A stretch of 64,000 bases of DNA, from the NCBI GenBank assembly GCA_028023455.1, contig JAQFVV010006246.1, positions 6,590,363-6,654,362 of the forward strand. Direction: 5' to 3'. A model generated the notes under the pieces. It saw only the letters and a list, made by a program, of their open reading frames with translations. It was not told the origin of the DNA and ran no database searches. Origin of the DNA: Epiperipatus broadwayi. Its lineage: Eukaryota > Onychophora > Udeonychophora > Euonychophora > Peripatidae. The position numbers and the translations under genes are program-made. Of this stretch, positions 13,060 to 27,549 are shown one piece after another. Numbering within the stretch: the first letter of the stretch is position 1; each line of letters begins with the position of its first letter.

Positions 13060-13397
13060 TTAGGCTGCAGAAAGGAGTTTGCTATTAACTGAAAGGAGAC
13101 CCTTTGATTCCTCTTGGAGGCCTTAAAGGAACCGAGCAGGGCAAATTCCTAATGTCCACTCCATACGTTCTTGTCGTTGCAGCTGTTATTACTATGTGAT
13201 TATTCATATAGTATACGAACATGGATGGGCTGCTCACCAACATGCATTATCCAGCGTGGTGAGTTTATTGGCTTTTTACCTCTGAGTTTAAGATCAAGAA
13301 ACACCATGGTCTTTCTTCTCAGTGCCTGATAAGGCAGAATGAATGTTTGTGTAAATGATAAATATTTTTCCATTACATATATACAATTATGACAGAC
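13060..13397. other. Higher-complexity sequence upstream of RTE copy 1
   Basis: Less AT-rich than the surroundings (for example 13070-13160). It may be 5' flank or distal 5' UTR of the RTE element, but copy 2 is truncated before this point so the boundary cannot be set. Confidence 0.35.
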
Positions 13398-16341
13398 AAA
13401 AATAAAGCATGGCCCTTATTCCCAGGAGGCTGTAAAGTCACCAACCAAGGCAGCGGTTGGTGGCCGAAGGTGCTAAGAATCCCCTGATTGCGGACCCAGG
13501 CTGCGATTTGATGACAACTTTTTATTTAGGTACTTACAACTGCAGATCACTTTCAAGTGAAGGAAGATTGCAAGAATTAGAAGAAGAACTAAATGGGACA
13601 TTATTGGACTTTGTGAAGTTAGAAGAAAAGGAGAAGAAACAATTGATTTAAAAAGTGGACATATACTCTATTATAAAGGCACACATATTGGAAATACAAG
13701 TGGAGTAGGATTCATTATAAATAAAAAGTGGAAGAACAATATTGTGGAGATTGATGGTGTATCAGACAGAGTGGCAAGATTAGTTATACAACTTAATAGC
13801 AGATACCAAATGCAGATAATTCAGGTTTATGCCCCAACAAGTTCTCATAGTGATGAAGTAGTAGAAGATTTTTATATGGATGTACAAAAGGCTTTTGATC
13901 AGAGTAAACAACATTTTAAAATTGTTATGGGAGACTTTAATGCTAGAATTGGTAGACAAATGAAAGATGAAATTGCTGTAGGTAATTTTGGTTATGGTAA
14001 TAGAAATGAGAGAGGACATAGACTTGTGGAGTTTGCAGAAAAAGAAAAACTTTATATTATGAATTCATTTTTTGAGAAAAATGTTAAAAGGAAATGGACA
14101 TGGAAGCATCCAAATGAAGGTACAGCAGAATTGGATTATATTTTGACTAACAGAAAATACATATTTCAAGATTGTAATGTTCTTAATAAATTTAACACAG
14201 GAAGTGATCATCGATTAGTAAGGTGTAAGTTACGTGTTAATGTAAAACTAGAGAGACAAAAATTATTAAGAAAAACAATATTTACAGTTGATATTCCTAA
14301 TCTTCAGAAACATTCTAATGAATTTAAATTAGAACTTACAAATAGGTTTCAAGTGTTAGGAGATTTTGAACATGATTCAGATTTGAATGAAATTAATATG
14401 AAAATAACTGATACACTTTTAAAAACTGCAACAAACATAGCTGGTAGAAAAAAGCAGCAATTGACTAATAAAATTTCTACTGAGACTAGAGAATTTATGA
14501 AGAAAAGAAGGAATATGAAGATATACAAAAATGATGTATTAAAAAGAATTGAATATCTCGAATTTTGTAAAATGGTACGGAAAAGAGTTGAAAATGATAT
14601 AAGAAAGTATAACTGTGAAATAGCAAGGAAAGCTGTAGAAGAAAATAAAAGTCTCAAAAATGTTAAACAACATTTTGGTATTGGTAGGAAATTTATATCT
14701 GCAATAAGAAAAAAAGATGGAATTATTACTAAAAAGAGAGATGACATCATGAAATTGGTAGAAGATTTTTATCAAGAATTATATAGTAATAAAGAACAAG
14801 TACCTCCTATATCTATTACATCTTCCGAATTGCCCAGAATTTTAAATGAAGAAGTGAGACATGCAATTAAGTGTATGAAGAAAGGAAAGGCTCTAGGAAA
14901 TGATGGAATTATAATTGATATATTAAAAGAAGCAGGTGAAGAAATAGAAACAATTTTAGCAAAGTTATATACCAAATGTCTAAATGATAAAGATGTACCA
15001 GAAGATTGGAAGAATGCAGTAATAATATTAATATTTAAAAAAGGTGATAAAGAAGATATTAGAAATTACAGACCTATCAGCCTTTTATCAGTTTTATATA
15101 AAATTTTTACCAAGATAATTACAACTCGTCTACAGAGAACTTTGGATTTCCACCAACCAAGAGAACAAGCTGGATTTAAAAGTGGTTTTAGTACAATAGA
15201 TCATATCCAGGTATTGAGAGAAGTCATAGAAAGGACAAACGAATATGAGTTGTCATTATGTTTTGGATTTGTAGATTATGAAAAGGCATTCGATTCTATA
15301 CACATTTCTTCAGTGATTAAAGCATTGGATCATCAAGGTATAGATCCAGGATATTGTCATATTTTAAAGAATATTTATAAAAATGCAACAGCAACAATTA
15401 GATTACATAATGATACTGGAAAAATCAACATTGAGAAAGGTGTAAGACAAGGTGACTCCATATCTCCAAAACTCTTTACAGCAGTGCTGCAAGAAGTATT
15501 TTGTGGATTAAAATGGGAAACTAAAGGAGTGAAAGTAAATGGTGAGTATTTAAGTCATTTAGATTTTGCAGATGATGTAGTTGTTTTTGCAAATAATGCT
15601 TCAGAGCTGCAGGAAATGTTGCAGGAGTTAGCAGATGAAAGTAGAAAAGTAGGACTAAAGATAAATGTTAAAAAGACTAAAGTAATGTTTAATCGATTTG
15701 CTCAAAATATGAAAATAAAGATTGATTATGAAGAATTAGAAGAAGTTAACAGTTACAAATACCTTGGTCAGATTATTAATACAGATGGAAACATAATGGA
15801 GGAAATTAATCATAGAATTAAACTTGGTTGGAGTGCTTTTGGTAGAAATAACTTGATACTAAAAGGAAATATGCCTATGTGTTTGAAAAGGATGGTTTTT
15901 AACAAATGTGTTTTACCAGTTCTTACTTATGGATCTGAGACTTGGACACTTAATAGAAGAGGAGTACAGAGACTTCAGACCACTCAAAGGAGTATGGAGA
16001 GATGTATGTTAGGAGTAACAAGAAGAGATCGAAAACGCAATGTATGGGTAAGACAACAAACAGGTGTTACTGACCTTATTGAAAAAATTAAAAGATTGAA
16101 ATGGAGTTGGGCTGGACATATTGCTAGAAGAGATGATAATAGATGGACAATTGAAATTTTAAACTGGATTCCAAGAGATTGTAAAAGACCCAGAAAGAGA
16201 CCACATGTGAGATGGATGGATGAAATAAGAAAATGTGCAGGGGTGTTGTGGAGAAGAGAAGCTAAAGATCGGAGAAGATGGATTAAACTTGGAGAGACCT
16301 TCATCCTGCAGTGGATTGATAATGGTTGATGATGATGATGC
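13398..16341 (+). mobile_element. RTE-type non-LTR retrotransposon, copy 1
   Basis: One element on the plus strand: a relatively GC-rich 5' leader (about 13398-13510), one long coding region for an endonuclease/reverse transcriptase, and a 3' end that runs from the stop codon almost directly into a TGATGATGATGATG tail (16326-16341). A near-absent 3' UTR with a short microsatellite tail instead of poly(A) is typical of the RTE clade. It is closely similar to the minus-strand copy at 33023-35894. The 5' boundary is approximate. Confidence 0.9.
13511..16329 (+). pseudogene. RTE endonuclease/reverse transcriptase, one frameshift
   Basis: Multidomain protein that nicks target DNA and copies element RNA. 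N-terminal APE-type endonuclease: start [14 protein letters not shown], then, after a frame change, [30 protein letters not shown] and GSDHR. Reverse transcriptase motifs follow: [11 protein letters not shown] (A), [14 protein letters not shown] (B) and LDFADD (C). The C-terminus has the conserved [14 protein letters not shown] and [10 protein letters not shown] stretches. Compared with the intact copy at 33043-35895, a net loss of 7 nt near 13580-13605, just after RLQELEE, shifts the frame; downstream reading is open from before 13744 (861 codons from the first Met there) to 16329. The catalytic RT residues FADD are intact, so this lesion alone disables the copy. Confidence 0.9.
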
Positions 16342-19300
16342 TCTTTTAGTAAAAAATCATTTTTTTTTTAAAAAAAAACCCAGATATAATGAATTGTCTT
16401 TATTAATATTTCACAAGGACTGCAATTTGTTTCAAGGTGTTTCAAGAAAGTAAAGATTTAATAAAGTATTTTTTTCTATAAAAAAATTGATATCAGCAAT
16501 CTTAAAATTAAAGGTTAATTAACTCAGGTTTGATATAACTGATGAAATATTAAAAATCACCTGATCTCACAATACTTATTTATGTATGAAATAATAATCA
16601 AATCAGTCACTGATCAGTTGACATCATATTAGTAAAAATAGAAGAAATATGTCTGTTCAAACAACAAAATTACAAAATACTAAGTGCAGTATACCATTTA
16701 GAGATGATGACATTAGTTGTGCTGAATTTCCAATAATTAAATACTTCAGTGATAAATAGAACATTAATTGCATTATAATACTAATCAATCTTCAAAGGCA
16801 AATTACTAGATAAACAAAATGAGTAATAACTGACTATACCATACATAAATTAAAATACATTCTGCTATAAACATCTATGAGTCACTAATAAGTATTTCAT
16901 TATAGTCACATTATGATTAAAAAAAATGTATACCCACTTTACAACCTCACTCTTGGTCTTACAAACCCAGTACTTGCAAACCATAAATAGCAGAATGAAA
17001 TTTTCAAGTGCTGACAAGTTTTAACAAACTTATTACAAAATGGTCAAGAATTAAACATTCTAAGTGTAAATTAATAAGTAATCATTTTACAAAGTATAAC
17101 ATCTATGAAATAAACTACCACCACTAATATATTTAGTTAAAAAAACAACCAGCTATACATGTCTATATATTACCAATACATATTTTGTTAACAATCATAA
17201 ATCACATTATCCACAAAATAAAAAAAATGGATATCTATTTTTTAATCCTGCCTTTGATCTTTATTATAGTTTGCGTGTATAGCGATTAAAAGAGCAAAGA
17301 TAAGATAGAAAGTGAATATCTATTTTTCCATCCAGTCACAATGTGGCTATGACTACAGTTAATGAAATATTTACTACTGACTTATAGATATGTATAGATA
17401 GATGCAATTTAATTTATATATATATTTTCGTCAATACCAAATATTATTCTTTACAAAACTATCAATAAGATGCAAAAATCATTTTGCATATATAGACTTA
17501 TGATTAATATATTTAGCTCTCAAATGTCTCAAAATTCAATACCTCTGATCATGACTTAAGCTTAATATAAATAAGAGCCAGTATAGTTCAGACATTTGTA
17601 AAAATATAGAAGAAATTGAATTTTCTAAGTTAATGGCTAACACAATGCAACATTACCTATTTATTTATGATTCAGGGGTAGAATTAATGTTTGCTGCTTA
17701 TATGGTTTGACACAATGTAGAGTGGCAGGCTATAAAGCTCAACATTTATGAATCACGGCCCAGTTCCGTCATTTCCAGTGTTCCAGCTTTTTATGAATTC
17801 CTGAGCAAACAATCATTCAATTTTTTTTAAGTTTAATGATATATGAAGAAAGTGACAAGCAATGACAAATTATTATTACTTAATTGTAATAGTCTAGACA
17901 TATAATTATCTAAACCTGCCATAAAGCAAAGAAAATATCTATAAATATTGTCAAAATATGATTCGCCTTATCTAAACATTTATTTTAATACTATATTTTG
18001 TCAGATGGATATTAGAATATCTAAATTTTAGTAATAATTAGTTAAAAAAATTGTAAGATCTATTTTAAATAACTGGACCATAACTCATCCAACTTGTCAT
18101 CATCAAATATTGATATCTAGCAATTCTGAAATGGTAAAAAAAAAAAAAAAAATTAAAAATGATTGGTGAATTTGAAGTGATGATGATTGGATAAATCTTT
18201 TACTTGCAATGGTTTAAGAAGTCACATTATTTTTATATTCAGTTTAAAAAATGCATAAAAATTTAAAAAAATATAAAAGGTGACAGATATGAGAAAATAT
18301 AAATATAATAAATGGAATACATTAAGATATTTAAGATGTGATTAAGTGATAAAAAAGGAATGAAAAGAAGTAGGAGTGAATAAATATATTGTTAAAATAG
18401 TCACCTAAGTTTTTAACAAACAAAGAAATAGAATTACTTCATGGATTGAGACAAAAGGGAAGATTATGTAATGAGATAGTTGATTATAAAGTTTAAATCA
18501 TTATATTAAATTACAAAAATAATTAAAAAAAAAAATCAAATTAATAAGTGATGGAAGTATGGTTTATTTTTCTAAATACAATTGTATTTTTTATTTGAGG
18601 TTAATTTTATTGTATAATAATAATAAATCTTATCGAAAGATATTACAAATAAAACTAAAGATTGTAATTGCCATTTGTAAAAAACGAAAAAAGACATTCT
18701 AGGCTTCATGTCCCAAAGAATTCTGGTTTCTTAGCACAAAAACTATATGTAATCTCATCAAAAAAATAGTAATAAGAATTATAAAAAAATTATTCTGTAG
18801 CAAAGTTGGTCATACAAAAGGTAGAAAAGGACTTGAAATTTCAAACTGATTGTTGATAATTATAGTAAAAGACTTTTTTAAAAAAAAATAATAATAAAAA
18901 TTAAAAAAAAAAAACTAAATAAAATATTCATTTTTTTTAATCATGAAATTATAGAGAAAGAAAACAAAAAATCATATATGATCAATCATTATATTTATGC
19001 CAGTATAATGAATAGAATGAATTTTCTTAAGACAATAAACACTGAGGATGCTGAAAAAATGTTCGAAAACACAAATAAATGATAATTTGACTTATTGTTG
19101 GGGGGGGGACGACCTAATTTTTAAAAATGGAAAACAATTGATCAATTAAAATATATGACATCAACAATACCCAATTATTGGGGTATTTACTTTAGTTATC
19201 ATGACAGGGTAACAAATTTTAAAGAAAGTTTCTAGTTAATTGATTGTTTGTGATTAAACAAATTTTGAAAATCCATATGCCAGCATCCATTAGTTTTTCT

Positions 19301-22300
19301 CACTTTAATTTTCCATTTTATATTATCCATTTCAATAGATGATTAAATCAAACATAGTAGAGCCAAAAATAAAGTTCAATGAATTCAAATAAAAAATTTA
19401 ATTTATGTTACATATAAACGTGTCTGTATGGTTCGAACTTTAAAAAAAAAAACCGATTTTCTGTGGAATAAAATATTTGAAAATTTCTACTAAAAGCTAC
19501 AGTAAACTATCTTTTATTATATTTATTTTATTTAAAAAAATAAAGAAAAATTGCATGGGAATTCCTGTTCAAAGCTTTCCAAATAATTCTGTTTTTATTT
19601 CATTGTTTACTTCATCTTAGTTTTTTATTTAAAAAAGATAATTTTTTTTTAACTTTGGAGAGACTTTCCTCAATTCCTTTAGGGTTTTGTTCTTTTATCA
19701 ACTTATAATAAAGTCGTTTATAATTTGATACTGTATTTAGATAAATATATTAAATATTACAAAGTTCTTATGTAATTGTATTGGCTTGCCACATTGGGGA
19801 TAGAATGAAAATGATTTGATATAAGAATTTGAATAATAAACGTTTTTTAATTTCTATCTTTGCAAATATCCATTATTTGCCACTATTCTGAGATCTAGGT
19901 TATTATCCACAAAGTTTTCATATCACGTTTAATGAATTAAACAATTATTTACCCAGGACTCTTTATAAATATTGTTGATATATATCAAAGATAATCAGCA
20001 AATCTCAACGAATGCGATGTGCATTAATATAAATTTCATGCTAACCTTATTTTTTTATCCTCTACTTCTTATGAATATATTCCTTAATTAAAAATAAGGT
20101 TATCAAAACCGATACACATCCATCTTTCATTCCTATAGGTTTGTTTTCCTGCTAAAATCTTCTAATTTTATGGAAATTCTCAGCAGTTATATAGTTACAA
20201 ACAACAAGTTCACAATATATATATATATATTCTTGAGAAACTTGAGATTTTATAAACAAAAGATGTTACAATTGATTGCAGAGGATAAAAAAAAAAATTG
20301 ACTAAAACTAATACTAAATCTAATTTTTAAAAAATGATGATGGCTTAATAGATGATTACAGAAAAGAAAAACAGAATTTTGATTTAATATCAAAGAATAA
20401 AAAGGCACCCTACAAAACATTCAAACTAAGATATCATTCTTGTAATATAAAGTCAATAAGATGCTTCATTTGATAGTTTAAAACATCAAAATATATAATC
20501 TTGATGATATCTAATTTGAAGTTTTCCCGAAGAAAGCAAAAGGGGTATTAAAAGATAACTCATTGTATTTCAATATCATTATCCCACGACCCTTTCAGGT
20601 TTTGATCATCAAATATTGTCATTCACAAGGATAGTTTATCATTATCCAACATTTAAGTTAGAAATACCTGACTAATAGCATGAATAATATTGGCTTAAAT
20701 TCTTACTTATATACATTACACACGCACATTTCTATACTATTTGAAGCTAGACTTATTTTTAATACACGGCATCCAGTTTTTCTGACTTTCTTATATTTCA
20801 TAATTTATAATTTTTTTACTTTGAATGAAATTACTGGAGTTTGCAAACGACTAACACAAGCGAAAAAAGTCAACAATTATTCAAGATAATTAGAATTATA
20901 TCTGACTTTCAAATCACCTGGTAGTGTCTGGGGACATTCCAATGTGACAGATATGTTTAGCTCTCTCTTTTTACTGTCACAAGAAGATTCCTGTCACTGA
21001 TCCTTTTAATAATTTTCTCAATTATTGACTATAAACATGTAAATCAGTCTTGCTACAATAAATTTCATTTAGAAAAATAATGAGTTGATAAATCAACTAA
21101 ATGTCTCCAGAGTACAGCAAGAAGAGAGAGAAACCATAGATAAGCAGATAGTTTGGAATTTAAAACAAACTTGCGTTTTTTTTATTTTATCTCTTCTTTT
21201 TAAAAAACGAACAGCTAGGTTTAGACAAACACAGACATCTGTTGTCAGATTTTGTGAAAAATAAAAATGCTGAAATCCAACAATGTTTACATATGACATA
21301 ACTGCCAATAAAGTCGTTTCCTCTTTTTCATCTTTTTTTTAAAAGTATATTTAATATTTCATATATAAAATATGTAAAAAAAAATGAAAAAAGAATTATT
21401 TAAAAGGCTATCTATCGAATATATAATGAAAAAAATTATGTTTATTAAAAAAAATCTTGTGATAAAGAACTACTTGGAAAAAAAAAAAATTAACTCTTTT
21501 AATCATACAAGCTAAGCATAACAGATTTCAATATTTTTCCCTTACATAAATACATCTCAGTGATGATAGACTTTGCTGCTTTAATTATAGCTTTTTTTTT
21601 TTAAAAAAAAAATACAAAAAACAAAACAATTATATAAACTGAGTTAAGATGAAAAGCTCTGATTATTAATTTATATTAAATCATACAGTTAGATGCTTAC
21701 ACATGATTACATAGATTATAAACAATTGTTTGCAGTTGCAACATAGTTTACAATCATTTCATCAGTATTTAACTATTTAGACTTACCTCTATAACAAATT
21801 AACATTATTAATTAATACAATATATATATTTTGAATATGTACATATTGTAACAGTAATCACTCATTTCACAATTGATAACAATAAAATGAAAACACAATA
21901 TTCGAAAAGTAATTTTTGACTAGAGGAACAAAGATAACTAATAGATGACAGTATACATGGTGGAGTGACTAAACAATTTTATTTTTAGTTGACAAATCTA
22001 TAATAGTCCCAGGTAGTGATCAAATCGATACACACATAAAACACAAGTCTCTACACAGATTCAATTACATATGCTGACTGCTAACCCTCTCCACCATAAT
22101 ACTATTATTAAATGACAAAATAAATAATAGACTTGGACTTCAGATGAGAAAAAAAACAACAAAATTATTAAGAAATAGAATGATAATAATAAAAATGTAT
22201 AGACATATTTACAGTAAAATTATATGAACAGCATGCATAAAAGGAAAAAATATTTGTGGATTTATAATTCACTAAGAAAAAATTTATATTCAGTTAATTA

Positions 22301-25300
22301 TCTTGCTATCTTTGTGAACTCACATATATTTCTGTCTCCATGAATGTGAATAGATGGCAATTGAAATCATTAATTTTAAGCATCTGCTAGCAATATTAAC
22401 ATTTTAATTTCTTTTGATTTATTCCATGCAGTTTTCCCATGAGGATTTCAATTGTAATTTTCCTATGAGCATCGAAATAAATAGATTTACAAACTAATTC
22501 ATAGAAAACACTTTCTCTGTGATAATCAATTTAAATGGCAAGTTTTCTTGTTGTAGAAAATAAGTGTCACATATTTTAGCTTCAGCAATAGATAGTAATG
22601 AACAGATTGACAGGATCAAAGTTAATTTAAAGGCATTTCTCTGTTTAAAGCATTATGGGCAAGATTAGGGAAGGCATTCTGAAATTCTATCCCAAAGATT
22701 GCATAATTTTTACTGACTTTTATTCAGTGAGTGACATGATAAAGAAGTAATAAAGTCCTACCTTTTTCTTGGAAACATAAATGATTAAAAAAGCTTCTGC
22801 TGATTCCCATAGTAATGTTCTTTATTTTAATATAATAATTCATTACATCAAAATAAAAATTATAATACATTTAACTTTCAACAATTATTATCATTTTCAA
22901 ACCACATTAAAATTTATTTTGGATATATGACATTTAATATATTTTAGAATATATAATAAAAAAATATTCACATAAAAAAACACCCATAAACTCAACTATG
23001 AGGGTTACATTGCTCTCCTTCATTTAGAAATAAAATAGTCAATTTAGCATTAAAATGTGTTCTTGTTCTATACAACAACACAAGCCATCTCATCTAAGCT
23101 ATTCTATCTTTTAATCCAGTTCATAACATATCTATAATGATTTTATTTACATTATTTTCTTCTATTCTTTCCTCTCACTCTTTACAGTTTCTTAGATATT
23201 TTTATAATTCTTTTACTTTTAAGTATATGACAGTTATTTCTTCCCCATTTTTTAATGACCCCAACAAATATCTATTTTTAAGGATATCTGTATTTCTAAA
23301 TATATCGCCTTATTTTAGGTTTCGTTTTTTTAAAATCCAAATATAAACTTAAAAATTTCCAATCTTTTTTCCTTATTTCTTAATTACCAAAATCTTTTCT
23401 TTACATAAACCTACATCCCAACAAAAATATTTAATAACTTTTTGTTAAATCTCACTTCAATGAACAACAAACCAACAAAAATATTTTGTCTAGCACATAA
23501 AAAATCTTCAAGAGAAGACTAACTATTCTATGTTTCTAAGCATAAACAGAATAAAAACAAGATTATAACTGAAATGTGTCAACAATCTCTGAGTTAAAAA
23601 ATTTAAACAGGGTATACAATAACAATACTATAAAAATATGTATATCTATATGTTTTAGTATAGTGGTAATGCAAATGACATGAGGTATAGGTTTTTAAAT
23701 TGAAGCTAAACTTAACACTTCAGTGCGCAAACATCATATAACCTTGAATACAAAAAGTGACAAATTGAACTTTGATCCTTACACACATATAAATATAAAT
23801 ATTAGTATTAATATTCAAACCTTCTGGAATGAAGCAAGTTTAATCGAATAATTTTTCCAAAATAGAATGTCACTAGTAAGGAGTACATTTTAAAAACACA
23901 TTAAATTTATTCCCCTAATAATAACTTTCTTTTTTTATATTATAAAAATATTATTATTAAAATATGTACACTTGTTTACAAATATTAAACAAACAAGAAA
24001 TGATATCTTATATTACCATATACCTACCATGATCATGACAAAGATTTTAAGGCTAAACTTGATTAATTTTAACTTTTAGGAGGTCAAGGATTAATTTTTT
24101 CTGATAGTCAACCCATTTGTCTACCTAGAATTGGAAAATAAATGTTTCAAGTCTTATTTGTTCTCTATTATTATAGATACCATTTCTCCCACTATATATA
24201 TATATATTTAAAAAGCTTGTAAATATCTTGAGCTTAATATATATTTGCACATAAGAATTTTCATTTTAGTAATAATAATGGTGCTTACATTTGAAAGAAT
24301 CTAGATCTGAAATAGTTCCCAATTGAAAAACAGAACTATTTAAAAAATATCACTTCTTTTTATACAATGATTTTATATATAAATTGTGTAAATGTTGAGG
24401 TTTTTAAATACGAAAATAGTTTTTTATTTTTATATTATATTAGTGGCTTATAACTGAGATGTTTTTTAAAAATATTTATATAAGATTATTTAAATTTTAT
24501 CATGAAATTCAATACAAAACAAATAAAAAAGATACATTAATAAACTTGACATTAACAAATCTAAAAATAAATAAATATAGTGGATAAATTGAAATCTTTT
24601 AATAGTTTAAAGGGATATGAAATATATATTTATTTTGATATATATACATAAATGAAACAAATTCTAGTTCAACTAAAAATTAATTTGAAGCAATTTCAGT
24701 AGGGCTGAAATAAAATTGATGCAATATGTTTAATTTTTAGAAATGAAGCTAAAAATCATAATAGATAAAAATCTAAAAAAAAAATAATAATACATAGTTA
24801 ATGGAATAAGAAAAAGGCTTTACATCAAAAAAGTACAGAAACAAGATTTCGCACACACATAAAAAATAATGCAGACACTGGAATATTAAAAACATATAAA
24901 AAATAAAAATGGTATACATATTGTGATGGTAACTGATGATGATCAAACCCCATCACAAGTTTTAGTCAGCTAGCACTGTATTCAAGTGTTAGTTGATTCA
25001 TAAAATGTAAAAGTATACATGTAATTAAAAAACCAAAAGGAACATTTGTGGGTAATATATATACACACATATGTATATTGTCAGATAATCAAATATTTGT
25101 ATACTGCTACTTTTTTTATTTGAAGTATTATTTTTTGTTAATTTTCCTTTTAATGCATTTTACATTTTTTTTTGTCTAAGATAAGAAAGGAAAAAAATAA
25201 TTAAAATGTATTTTAATTCATTTAATCAAATTTACAGATAAAGAAAAAATACTGAAAAGATTTCATGTTTAATTATATCAGTTGAATTAGAGATATTGTT

Positions 25301-25539
25301 GTAATGAAATTCTTATAATTCCTTTTGGTGGGTAATTAAAGAATTTGTCTCATTGATATAGTTTATTTTAAAATTATATTTTCTTTAGATGTATCAAGTT
25401 ATGTTATCAAAATTTAATTGATAAAGTGTTTTATAAAAAAAGTTCTTGAAAGACTTTTTTTTTTAAGATTAAAAGACTCATGTGCAATGTGAATAGAAAA
25501 ATAAATTAATTTAGATCAAATATTACATTTTTTTTTTTT
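16342..25539. other. Long AT-rich stretch, no gene recognised
   Basis: About 9 kb of A/T-rich DNA with many A and T runs, a run of nine G at 19100-19108 and small TA microsatellites (about 20216-20230, 24195-24210). A 71-codon ORF (21093-21308, minus) and a 69-codon ORF (23137-23346, plus) lack family features. No retroelement or transposase motif was found by eye. Confidence 0.45.
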
Positions 25540-26130
25540 TTTGGTGTGCATGAAGTGATGAGTCAAAAGCATTTGACAGTCAGAGAGAAGTGGTAATCAG
25601 AGAGAGAAGTGGCAGTCAAGAGCAGTGGTAGTCAAAAGCAGTTAGCAATCAGAAAGCCAGCAGAGAGTATTGATCGTCAGAATTAGTGAGCAGTTAGTGA
25701 TTACACAATAGTAAAGAGCCAGAAAAAAAAGAAGAATTCTTGGATAACTATTGGAATCCATTTTTTAAAGACTTAACAAAAGATGTTAATGAAACCAGAA
25801 GAGTTTAGTAAACCTAAACAAAATTGAGTAGAAGTTTACCAGTGCACCAGATCTAATTTTCAAATGGTCACCATGTAAAATGTACTGTTATGCTAAAACC
25901 CTGTCTTGCAAGAAATATATTAATCTGCTCGCTACTGCTCACTTCAACAGAGCTTTGTAAATGAGAGCATGCCAGGGAAATTTCATTTTAGCTTAGAACA
26001 AGGATGAAAAGGTCCTCATAGAAGCCAGCATTATGTAATGTCTCCTATGAATGAGTATTGCAGATGAGTCTTTGAAATATTTAGAGAGCAGAAATGAAGT
26101 GTATAACCATCCCTTCTGTTGGTATAAGTA
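25540..26130 (+). other. Compositional island with short degenerate repeats
   Basis: After a T-run the sequence becomes less AT-rich and purine-biased. 25575-25680 repeats a motif of the form CAGAGAGAAGTGGTA / CAGAGAGAGAAGTGGCAGTC / AAGAGCAGTGGTAGTC / AAAAGCAGTTAGCAATC. No ORF of note. It could be an LTR or 5' UTR piece, or a non-coding exon preceded by a pyrimidine tract; I cannot decide. Confidence 0.4.
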
Positions 26131-27375
26131 AGGAAAGAACATTTAAATTTATTATTATTGTTGCTTTGTTTTTGAAATATATCGATTTCAGAAATTAACA
26201 TTTTTTTCAAATAAAGGTATACGAATGTACATATGCCTATAGAGTTAGATAAAAATGTATATAATTTTTTTCCGTATAGAATTAGATAAAGATGTACATA
26301 ATTGTTATTTGTATTTAGTTAAGAAATTAATATCTTAGCAAAATTAAACTATGCTATGTAAATATATGTATGGGTATGGAGTTAGATAAAGATATATATA
26401 TATATATGTATTTATTTGTTAATATGTAAAAAACATGAATCTAAATATATCTCACTAATATCCCCCCCCCTTTCTGGTGTAATATTACCGACCAGCATGG
26501 TATCATATCTATTTTTTTTTATGTATTTATTATTTTATATATATATTATATGCCCACAAAGTTGCTGGAAGAGTGCATTCAGTAAAAAACTAATAGAAGG
26601 GAAGGGGTATACTCTTGAAGAGCAGTAGTGAATTATAAGAGTGGGATGTTCTCTTATTACACATTAATGTAAGCCTGGGTCTCATTTTATGTGGTAGATA
26701 GGTTCTGCAAAAAACCCACATTAAAAAAATTGCACAAAAATATACTTAACTTACCTTGAAAAGTGGGGGATATGTTCTGTAATTCTCAGAAATCGCATAA
26801 AAGCAAAGCAACAAGGAAAAATCACTTTAAAATTCACATAAAAAAATTAGGAAATAAAGTATGACTAATAAAAAATTGATATAAAACAAACTTTTTTTAC
26901 TTTTTTTATTAACTACAGTATTTAATTTTACATTTTTTCATACATATTATAATCATTGTCACTATTTGACAATATGCAGTTTGTTTGTGAACTGGTGAGA
27001 AATCAGATTTGTCACAAGAGGAAGTACAACTAGTGTCACCTTCAGTCTTATGCTGTGTTAATGGTTTTCTGTCGACAATGTAATCAATCGGTGATTAAAC
27101 TTTGAGACGATTTTACTAATTGTTTATAAAGCTCTCGATATGCAGACTTACAACTAATTAGCTCCTGTTGGAATTTAAGAGGTTGTTCATTGCAGCAAAT
27201 TCTCAGATTTCAGCATTTTCTGACATTTTTCTTTGTTTCAATAAAATCTATGATTAAATGATTATTACTCATCGGAAAATAATAAATTTGTCTTCATTTG
27301 ATAGATATTTTTGTTTACTACTGAAATAAATCTATACATTTTTTTGTTTATTACTGAAATATCTATACATTACAG
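26131..27375. other. Stretch with possible pogo-type non-coding remnant
   Basis: 26665-26860 contains a block (GTGGTAGATAGGTTCTGCAA, CCCACATTAAA, GTGGGGGATATGTTCTGTAA) reminiscent of terminal non-coding parts of pogo/Tigger-type elements. This is a resemblance only. 26935-27240 is more complex and unrecognised. The rest is AT-rich. Confidence 0.3.
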
Positions 27376-27549
27376 TGTAATTATAAATATGCGACTTTTT
27401 TCACATTAAACAGTGAAGCTATAATTATACTATAATGTATAATAAATAGGTCTGCTTAGCGCTTTCAAGATTTAATGTTGGAATCTCATACTGATAGCTT
27501 TGGGAATGAAGACCGTTATGATTTATTGTACACATATGCAAATGAGTTT

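Noticed and set aside
13780-14975. Minus-strand ORFs of 67-133 codons inside RTE copy 1
   Set aside because: They are antisense shadows of the A-rich RTE coding strand; the same antisense ORFs recur over copy 2.
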